A stretch of 8,055 nucleotides of DNA from Flavobacteriaceae bacterium (GTDB lineage Bacteria > Bacteroidota > Bacteroidia > Flavobacteriales > Flavobacteriaceae), in NCBI GenBank assembly GCA_016763215.1, contig JAESUF010000095.1, positions 1 to 8,055 on the forward strand, given 5' to 3'. Under the pieces are notes generated by a model, which was not told where the DNA came from, ran no database searches, and saw nothing but the letters and a program-made list of their open reading frames with translations. Shown here piece after piece: positions 1 through 5,551 of this stretch (within the stretch, counting starts at the first letter, position 1; every line of letters starts with the position of its first letter). The position numbers and the translations under genes are program-made.

Positions 1-1089
1 GAGATAGAAAAACTTTCTACATATATAAATTTGAGAGTTTTAGGAGTGTATGGAGGTGCCAATATAAATACTCAAAAACAAGGAATAGCACAAGGGCAAG
101 ACATTATTGTGGCAACTCCAGGTCGTTTATATGATTTAGCGCTTAGCAATGTTTTAAAACTAAAGGCAATTCAGAAGTTGGTGATTGATGAGGTAGATGT
201 CATGTTAGATTTAGGGTTTCGTTTTCAACTTCTCAATATTTTTGATTTGCTTCCTAAGCGTAGACAAAACATTATGTTTTCCGCTACCATGACAGAAGAT
301 GTAAATGATTTGATTAACGACTTTTTTAAAAATCCTAAAAAAATATCAGTTGCACTTAGTGGAACACCACTAGATAATATTCAGCAAACCTCGTACAATG
401 TTGCCAATTTTTACACGAAAGTTAATTTGTTAGACCATCTTCTAAGTGATAAAGAAACGTTTAGCAAGGTGTTAATATTTGTTGCTTTTAAACGAAGTGC
501 CGATTTACTTTTTAATGCTTTAGAAGAAATATTTGGTTCTGAAACTTGTGTAATACATTCTAATAAAACACAGAATTATAGGATTCGTTCCATTCGTCAG
601 TTTGATGCAGGAAGTAATCGAATTTTAGTAGCTACAGATGTAATGGCACGTGGTTTGGATTTGGATGGGATTTCTCATGTAATCAATTTTGACACACCTC
701 TTTTTCCAGAAAATTATATGCACAGAATAGGACGAACTGGTCGTGCAGAACGTGAAGGGAGAACCATTTTATTTTCCACAGAAAAAGAGCAAGAAGCCAA
801 AGAAAGTATAGAGTCTTTAATGGAGTATACTATCCCATTGTTAGAGCTTCCTTCTGAGGTTGAAATTTCGAAAGAATTAACAGAAGAAGAACGTCCAAAA
901 GAAGACCAAGGAATTTCAAAAAATAGAACTTCGTTAGAATATGTTCCGGGGCCGGCTTTTCATGAAAAGAGTGAAAAGAATCAAAAAACCAATCAAGGAG
1001 GTTCTTACCGAAGAGAGATTGCTAAAAAATATAAAAAGCCTAAAACTCGAGGCGATAAAAACTACAACATGCGGAATAAGAAAAAATAG
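1..1089 (+). CDS. DEAD-box ATP-dependent RNA helicase, 5'-truncated by window edge
   Basis: ATP-dependent RNA helicase of superfamily 2, cytoplasmic, expected to remodel RNA duplexes or RNPs. The frame is open from base 1, so the gene starts outside the window; 362 residues are present. Visible motifs, in fragment numbering: GG at 18-19, TPGR (Ib) at 39-42, motif II as DEVD at 63-66 instead of DEAD, SAT (III) at 94-96, motif V (ATDVMARGLD) at 211-220 and motif VI (HRIGRTGR) at 241-248. The Q motif, Walker A and PTREL motif must lie in the missing N-terminal part, roughly 80 residues. After the second RecA lobe comes a Lys/Arg-rich, low-complexity tail (about 285-362, ending MRNKKK), as in many RhlE-like proteins, where such tails bind RNA. 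The stop is TAG at 1087-1089, with an in-frame TGA backup nine codons later. The family is certain; the subfamily is not assigned. Confidence 0.95.
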   Translation, partial: EIEKLSTYINLRVLGVYGGANINTQKQGIAQGQDIIVATPGRLYDLALSNVLKLKAIQKLVIDEVDVMLDLGFRFQLLNIFDLLPKRRQNIMFSATMTEDVNDLINDFFKNPKKISVALSGTPLDNIQQTSYNVANFYTKVNLLDHLLSDKETFSKVLIFVAFKRSADLLFNALEEIFGSETCVIHSNKTQNYRIRSIRQFDAGSNRILVATDVMARGLDLDGISHVINFDTPLFPENYMHRIGRTGRAEREGRTILFSTEKEQEAKESIESLMEYTIPLLELPSEVEISKELTEEERPKEDQGISKNRTSLEYVPGPAFHEKSEKNQKTNQGGSYRREIAKKYKKPKTRGDKNYNMRNKKK

Positions 1090-1274
1090 CAAGTGTTTTT
1101 TAGGAGGAATAAATGAAATTCAAATAATTTAATTTAAATTATTGAATTATATTTAAAAATACAACGTTATTGTTTGTTGATTTTATCAAATCAATAAACA
1201 TTTCATGAAATTGATATGAAAAACGGATTTTAAAAAAGGAATGTACATTGTCTCTTTTGTAGAGTCTTTTTTTT
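1090..1274. other. AT-rich intergenic spacer between helicase and copy 1
   Basis: No gene is visible. The stretch is very AT-rich and holds several short AT-only inverted repeats (for example around 1124-1147) plus the longer hairpin listed separately at 1171-1200. An ATG at 1241 is in frame with copy 1 but is rejected as its start. The spacer shows no similarity to the 4324-4648 spacer before copy 2, so the left border of the duplicated unit lies at about 1265. Confidence 0.6.
1171..1200 (+). terminator. Possible hairpin or terminator after the helicase gene
   Basis: A 13-nt left arm (TGTTTGTTGATTT, 1171-1183), a 4-nt loop (TATC) and a 13-nt right arm (AAATCAATAAACA, 1188-1200) pair fully with one G-U pair. 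It lies 82 nt past the helicase stop, is AT-rich and is followed by only three T residues before TTTCATGAAA. It could end helicase transcription but is a weaker candidate than the two terminators downstream. Confidence 0.35.
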
Positions 1275-1295
1275 TAAGAATTATTCTTAGTTTTG
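1275..1295 (+). promoter_or_regulatory. Promoter -7 element overlapping a perfect palindrome, copy 1
   Basis: TAGTTTTG at 1288-1295 fits the Bacteroidota -7 consensus TAnnTTTG and ends 44 nt before the ATG at 1340. A perfect 15-nt dyad, TAAGAATTATTCTTA (1275-1289), overlaps its first two bases. The same arrangement occurs before copy 2 at nearly the same distance from the start codon. No well-spaced -33 TTTG is seen; the nearest TTTG (1256-1259) is about 28 nt upstream. The palindrome could be an operator or a 5' mRNA structure; that is inference. Confidence 0.5.
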
Positions 1296-1552
1296 TCTTT
1301 CAATTTTTAAATAACTTACCTCTAAATCAACCAATTAAAATGAATAAAAAATTACAATTGTTATTTGTTTGTTTTTTCTTTGTGGGACTTCAAACGATTT
1401 TTTCACAGCAGATTGAGAACAAACCACAAAAACCGTATCAAATTACAAAACCATCGAAAGTAGAGCGAGTACCTTCTTTGGCGTCAAGAATGGGTTCATT
1501 ACCAAGACCAGGCATGACTAAAATTTCAGAAATGCAAGATGGAAGGTCTGCA

Positions 1553-1555
1553 TAG
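1553..1555 (+). other. Nonsense codon TAG interrupting copy 1
   Basis: The context is GCA-TAG-TAT-GAT in copy 1 against GCA-AAG-TAT-GAC in copy 2 (4931-4942). One A-to-T change accounts for it. The helicase next door ends in TAG, which suggests UAG is a normal stop in this genome. Confidence 0.9.
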
Positions 1556-1786
1556 TATGATGTAGTTATCGGAAAAGGATCAGAAGGAGACGATTTTTTA
1601 GCAAAACGTCCGAATGCTTTAAAAAACAAAATACCTACAAAGGCACCGTTACTAGTTTTTGAAACGGGAGCTTCAGGTTCTCAACCAACAGATCCCGCAG
1701 GAGCCGTTGGTCCAAACCATTATATTTCTGTAATAAATACAGCTTTTCAAATTTTTGATAAAGATGGTAATTCATTAACAGGAGGT

Positions 1787-4282
1787 TTGATATCGCCAAA
1801 TCCAGCAATTTTCCCATCAAGTGGATGTTGTGATTTAACTGCGAGTTATGACAACGTAGCAGATAGATGGGTTCTTTCTCTTCTAGGAGGTGGCGTACAA
1901 GTAGCAGTTTCTGATGGACCAGACCCAGTAAATGATGGATGGACAGTGTACACACTTTCTTCAGTAAGTGATTACCAGAAATTATCAGTTTGGAGAGATG
2001 GATACTATATAACAGAAAATACAGGAGGTTCTAATAAACTTCATGTTTTTGAAAGATCTGCGATGATTGATGCTGCAAGTGCAGGAACAACACCTCAAAT
2101 TTTGTCATTTTCATTACCTGGACTTTCAACAAGTGGTTTTCATAGTCCACAAGTATTAAATATTAGTAGTAACAACTGGCCTACGACTGGAGGAGCAACC
2201 GTTGTTTATATGCAAGATGATGCTTGGGGTGGTGTTTCAAATGATCACATTAAGGTGTGGACAGCTACAATGGATTGGGTAACTCCAGGAAATTCTATTA
2301 TTTCGGCAGCTACTGAATTGTCAGCAACACCTTTTGTAGGAGTTTTTGATGGAGGAAGTTTTTCGAATCTTTCACAACCAAATGGAGGAGCTAGCATTGA
2401 TGCTTTACAAGCAACTATTATGAATCAAGCTCAATACAGAAAATTTGCAACCCACAATTCAGCTGTTTTTTGTTTTGCAGTAGATGTAGATGGAGGTGCT
2501 ACAAAACAAGCAGGTGTACGTTGGTATGAACTTCGTCAGACTGCAGATGGGCAGCCTTGGACGATTCATCAAGAAGGAACATACGTTGCGCCAGACAATA
2601 GACATGCATGGAATGCAAGTCTAATTATGGATATACAAGGAAATATAGGAATGGGATATACAGGAATGTCTAGCCCAAATAGTACGGATTCAAGTATCAG
2701 AGTAGGTTCTTATTATACTGGACGTTTTTCGGGTGACCCAGTCAATACCATGACTGTCGCAGAAGGAACTATTATGGCAGGTGATGCGAATATCCCTGGA
2801 ACACGATATGGTGATTACAGTAAAATTGATATAGACCCTTCAGATGATAAAAAATTCTGGTTTGTAAATGAGGTAATGTCAAGTGGAAGAAAAAATGTTG
2901 CTGGAGTTTTTCAAATTGCACCAAACTTTAATAAAGATGTAGCTGTTGTAAGTATAGATGCACCAGTTTCAGGATCACTAACTAGTACAGAAATGATCAC
3001 TGTAACCATTACGAACTTAGGAGAGGACTCTGCAACAGGATTTGATGTAACCTATCAAGTAGATGCTGGAACAGTAGTTACAGAAACCTATGTAGGAACA
3101 ATAGCAGCGAATGTTTCTGCTCAATATACATTTACAGCCACTGCAGATTTATCTACAGAAGGGCAAACCTATAGTATTACAGCGGCATCTCACTTAACCG
3201 GAGATGAAGATACTGGGAATGATAGCGTAACACAGCAAGTAACACATGTATTTGCTAATGACCTTGGAGTAATGGCTATTACATCACCAGATGATGGAGA
3301 AAGTTTAGGAAACGAGGCAATTACTGTTACCATAGAAAATTTTGGAACTGCTTCCCAATCTAATTTTGATGTATCATACACAATTAATGGAGGAGGTGCT
3401 ATTACTGAGACTGTAGCAGGTCCTTTAGCAGGCGGAAGTACAACATCGTATACATTTACGACACTAGGAAACTTTACTACTGATGGAGTTTACACAATTG
3501 TATCCAATACAGCATTAGCTGGAGATTCGGATTCGGGTAACGATTCCGCTCTAAGAGTGGTTGTAAATTTAGCATGTAGTACAGAAACGAATAGTACACA
3601 AATGCCTATTGGGCCCAATGCATCAACTGTTACGGAGTCAATTATTGAAATCACTGATGATGTTATAATTAGTGACTTAAATGTGACAATAGACCTTGTG
3701 CATACTTTTGACGCTGATTTAGAAGTAAAATTAATTGCACCAGACGGAGTAACGAAGGTGATTTTATTTGAAGATATAGGTAGTAGTGGCGATAATTTTA
3801 CAAATACGGTTTTAGATGATGAAGCTTCTAGTGAAGTTAGTTCTGGAACTGCTCCATTTACAGGAACATTCCAACCTGAAGGAAGTTTGAGCGATTTTAA
3901 TGGATTGCAATCTCTAGGAGACTGGACACTTTCTATAAATGATGATGCAAATGCGGATGGTGGAACTTTATTAAGTTGGTCTATTCAGATTTGTTCAGAT
4001 GTACCACTTTCAACTCCAGGTGAAGTACTATCGGGCGATTTTAAAATTCTTAATAAAGGAAATGATCAATTTGAAATTCAATTGACAACGGATCTAGTAC
4101 AGGAAGATTTAGACTTGAAAATCTTTAATATGCGTGGACAAACAATGTTATGGAAAACGCTTAAAAAAGAATCAGGAAAATATAGTTACAACCTAAATAT
4201 GGCTTATGCTTCCACAGGGATTTATATCATTCGATTAGGGAATAAAAAATATGTTGCTTCCAAACGGATAGCAGTAGAATAA
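1787..4282 (+). CDS. Downstream open part of copy 1: conserved extracellular region, 2 CARDB-like, P domain, T9SS signal
   Basis: This is the open frame after the nonsense codon, from the first possible start (TTG 1787; the frame is actually open from 1556, with no ATG for more than 160 codons). In full-length numbering: a conserved extracellular region to about 530, with DPAGAVGPNHYISVIN near its start, a CC pair (GCCDLTASYD) and Trp/Gly/Asp-rich repeats suggesting a beta-propeller-like fold, though I cannot name it. Then CARDB/Ig-like module 1 from about 531 (VTITNLG core), module 2 from about 641 (VTIENFG core), a proprotein-convertase P domain at about 746-885 bounded by Cys746 and Cys885 with ...SLGDWTLSINDDA near its end, and a T9SS type A sorting domain at about 900-980 (FNMRGQ, GIYIIRL, ending KRIAVE). 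No protease or other catalytic triad is seen. Independent translation is doubtful. Confidence 0.7.
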   Translation: MISPNPAIFPSSGCCDLTASYDNVADRWVLSLLGGGVQVAVSDGPDPVNDGWTVYTLSSVSDYQKLSVWRDGYYITENTGGSNKLHVFERSAMIDAASAGTTPQILSFSLPGLSTSGFHSPQVLNISSNNWPTTGGATVVYMQDDAWGGVSNDHIKVWTATMDWVTPGNSIISAATELSATPFVGVFDGGSFSNLSQPNGGASIDALQATIMNQAQYRKFATHNSAVFCFAVDVDGGATKQAGVRWYELRQTADGQPWTIHQEGTYVAPDNRHAWNASLIMDIQGNIGMGYTGMSSPNSTDSSIRVGSYYTGRFSGDPVNTMTVAEGTIMAGDANIPGTRYGDYSKIDIDPSDDKKFWFVNEVMSSGRKNVAGVFQIAPNFNKDVAVVSIDAPVSGSLTSTEMITVTITNLGEDSATGFDVTYQVDAGTVVTETYVGTIAANVSAQYTFTATADLSTEGQTYSITAASHLTGDEDTGNDSVTQQVTHVFANDLGVMAITSPDDGESLGNEAITVTIENFGTASQSNFDVSYTINGGGAITETVAGPLAGGSTTSYTFTTLGNFTTDGVYTIVSNTALAGDSDSGNDSALRVVVNLACSTETNSTQMPIGPNASTVTESIIEITDDVIISDLNVTIDLVHTFDADLEVKLIAPDGVTKVILFEDIGSSGDNFTNTVLDDEASSEVSSGTAPFTGTFQPEGSLSDFNGLQSLGDWTLSINDDANADGGTLLSWSIQICSDVPLSTPGEVLSGDFKILNKGNDQFEIQLTTDLVQEDLDLKIFNMRGQTMLWKTLKKESGKYSYNLNMAYASTGIYIIRLGNKKYVASKRIAVE

Positions 4283-4290
4283 TTTTTCTT

Positions 4291-4323
4291 AAAAAAGAGG
4301 TTCATTTGAACCTCTTTTTTTTT
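4291..4323 (+). terminator. Rho-independent terminator of copy 1
   Basis: GAGGTTC (4297-4303) pairs with GAACCTC (4308-4314) over a 4-nt loop ATTT. The stem is extended by A6 (4291-4296) with T6, and a run of nine T follows the GC part. It begins 8 nt after the copy 1 stop. The symmetry would let it work on either strand, but no minus-strand gene is seen to its right. Confidence 0.88.
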
Positions 4324-4648
4324 ACAACATTTTTTAATAGAGATTAATTCTAAGAGTTATATAGACAGTGTGTTTATATAACCACTTGCCTTTTTGCATG
4401 AAAGAGATGTGAGTTTTTTTGTTTTAAATATTGATGATGTCCTATTTTAGATGTTTCTATGGTATATATCATCCAATTAAAACTCTTTTTTTCGGTGTGA
4501 TTACATCAGATCTATACCTTTCTTAATCAAATATTTTTTGACTCTTCAGAGCGTTTGCTGCAACAAACAACTACCATTAGAAAAATAATGCCAAAATATT
4601 TATCAGACTCTAGTCAAAATAGGATGCATATTATCTTCCGTATTTTAT
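4324..4648. other. Intergenic spacer between the two copies, no recognisable gene
   Basis: About 325 nt with stops in all frames and no similarity to the spacer before copy 1. The longest thing noticed is a 32-codon minus-strand frame (4374-4472) with no recognisable product. A small inverted repeat, GTTTG...CAAAC (4553-4568), is also present. It may be old degraded sequence or regulatory DNA; nothing can be assigned. Confidence 0.5.
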
Positions 4649-4656
4649 CTTTTTTT

Positions 4657-4677
4657 TAAGAATTATTCTTAGTTTTG
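4657..4677 (+). promoter_or_regulatory. Promoter -7 element overlapping the same palindrome, copy 2
   Basis: TAAGAATTATTCTTA (4657-4671) overlaps TAGTTTTG (4670-4677), which ends 43 nt before ATG 4721. Palindrome and -7 element are identical in copy 1, although the leader between promoter and start has acquired substitutions and a one-base length difference. No -33 TTTG is visible, so RNA polymerase recognition rests on the -7 match alone. Confidence 0.5.
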
Positions 4678-4720
4678 TCTTTCACTTTTAAATAATTCAC
4701 CTCTAAATCAACCAATTAAA

Positions 4721-5551
4721 ATGAATAAAAAATTAAAGTTGTTGTTTGTTTGTTTTTCTCTGTTAGGATTACAAACTATTTTTTCACAGCAGATTGAGAA
4801 CAAACCACAAAAACCGTATCAAATTACAAAACCATCGAAAGTAGAGCGAGTGCCTTCTTTGGCGTCAAGAATGGCGACTTTGAAAAGACCAGACTTGACT
4901 AAAGTTTACGAAGTTCAAGACGGAAGATCTGCAAAGTATGACGTGATCATTGGAAAAGGATCAGAAGGAGACGATTTTTTAGCGAAACGTCCGAATGCTT
5001 TAAAAAATAAAATACCGACAAAAGTACCATTGCTAGTTTTTGAAACTGGAGCTTCTGGTTCTCAACCAACAGATCCAGCTGGAGCCGTTGGACCAAATCA
5101 TTATATTTCTGTAATAAATTCAGCATATCAAATTTTTGATAAAAGCGGAAATTCTTTAACAAGTGGATTAATATCAGCAAGTGGCTTTTTTACTTTTGCT
5201 TCAGGAGGTTGTTGCGATTTAACAGCCAGTTATGATAATGATGCAGATCGCTGGGTTATGACTTATCTAAGTTCTACTGGTGAAGGAACACAAGTAGCAG
5301 TTTCTGATGGTCCAGATCCAGTAAATGATAGTTGGACTATTTATACACTTTCTACAGTAAGTGATTACCAAAAATTATCAGTTTGGAGAGACGGATACTA
5401 CATGACTGAAAACACAGGAGGTGGTAACAAACTTCACGTTTTTGAAAGATCAGCAATGATTGATGCTGCAAGTGCAGGGACTACACCTCAAATATGTCAT
5501 TTTCAATTCCAGGACTTCAAACAAGTGGTTTTCACAGTTTACAAGTTTTAA
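4721..5551 (+). CDS. Upstream fragment of copy 2: signal peptide and start of the extracellular region
   Basis: 276 codons. Residues 1 to about 22 are the signal peptide. Residues 23-258 match copy 1, including GASGSQPTDPAGAVGPNHY, GCCDLTASYD, VAVSDGPDPVND and LHVFERSAMIDAASAGTTPQ. The last 18 residues (from CHFQFQ) are out of frame and match nothing in copy 1. If translated as is, it would be exported to the periplasm by Sec as a truncated domain with no T9SS signal, and so retained or degraded. Confidence 0.75.
   Translation: MNKKLKLLFVCFSLLGLQTIFSQQIENKPQKPYQITKPSKVERVPSLASRMATLKRPDLTKVYEVQDGRSAKYDVIIGKGSEGDDFLAKRPNALKNKIPTKVPLLVFETGASGSQPTDPAGAVGPNHYISVINSAYQIFDKSGNSLTSGLISASGFFTFASGGCCDLTASYDNDADRWVMTYLSSTGEGTQVAVSDGPDPVNDSWTIYTLSTVSDYQKLSVWRDGYYMTENTGGGNKLHVFERSAMIDAASAGTTPQICHFQFQDFKQVVFTVYKF
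5492..5496 (+). other. Frameshift site in copy 2
   Basis: The bases ATATG replace the expected six bases (ATTTTG in copy 1). The downstream frame opens with ATG at 5494 and overlaps the upstream frame by 58 nt. A -1 slip after ATA, re-reading its last A, would give exactly the residues expected from copy 1 (PQ-I-M-SFS), but CAAATAT is not a canonical X_XXY_YYZ slippery heptamer and is not a long homopolymer. Confidence 0.85.

Larger units (their letters stand above)
1266..4282 (+). repeat. Tandem gene duplication, unit 1 (promoter, leader and gene)
   Basis: First unit of a direct repeat of about 3 kb; the second is at 4649-7683. Similarity starts at the T-run before the palindrome and runs through the stop codon. 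The flanking spacers and the two downstream terminators are unrelated. The copies therefore carry duplicated control regions but separate transcription ends. Confidence 0.9.
1340..4282 (+). pseudogene. Secreted T9SS multidomain surface protein, copy 1, interrupted by in-frame TAG
   Basis: Read through the stop, this is one frame of 980 residues. ATG 1340 is chosen because it begins a classic signal peptide (MNKKLQLLFVCFFFVGLQ, cleavage probably at FS|QQ near residue 22) and matches the start of copy 2. Codon 72 (1553-1555) is TAG where copy 2 has AAG (Lys). There is no other stop before TAA at 4280-4282. A truncated 71-residue product would hold only the signal peptide and about 50 mature residues. 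The downstream part has no signal peptide, so its P domain and T9SS signal could not reach the periplasm. Codon 72 aside, the frame looks intact, so inactivation is recent, apparent (sequencing error) or bypassed by UAG readthrough. The biological function is unknown; a surface-attached or secreted protein is likely. Confidence 0.85.

Noticed and set aside
941..1132. Plus-strand frame of 63 codons overlapping the helicase end
   Set aside because: Out-of-frame shadow of the Lys-rich helicase tail with no independent support.
1124..1147. AT-only inverted repeats as helicase terminator
   Set aside because: No GC pairs in the stem and no T-run; too weak in such AT-rich DNA.
1241..1339. In-frame upstream ATG at 1241 as the start of copy 1
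   Set aside because: It would place the promoter-like TAGTTTTG and the palindrome inside the coding region, bury the signal peptide, and has no equivalent in copy 2. ATG 1340 matches copy 2 and starts the signal peptide.
1438..1955. Minus-strand frames across the start of copy 1 (and similar ones in copy 2 and the CARDB regions)
   Set aside because: They lie antisense to strongly conserved coding sequence and have low-complexity Leu/Gln- or Val/Ser-rich products, as expected of shadows.
4374..4472. Minus-strand frame of 32 codons in the spacer (starting MIYTIETSKIGHH)
   Set aside because: Very short, no recognisable family, no promoter or ribosome-binding support; treated as chance or a remnant.
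5486..5500. Programmed -1 ribosomal frameshift in copy 2
   Set aside because: No canonical slippery heptamer and no obvious downstream stem; copy 1 lacks the shift. A lost base is simpler, though proteomics could reverse this.
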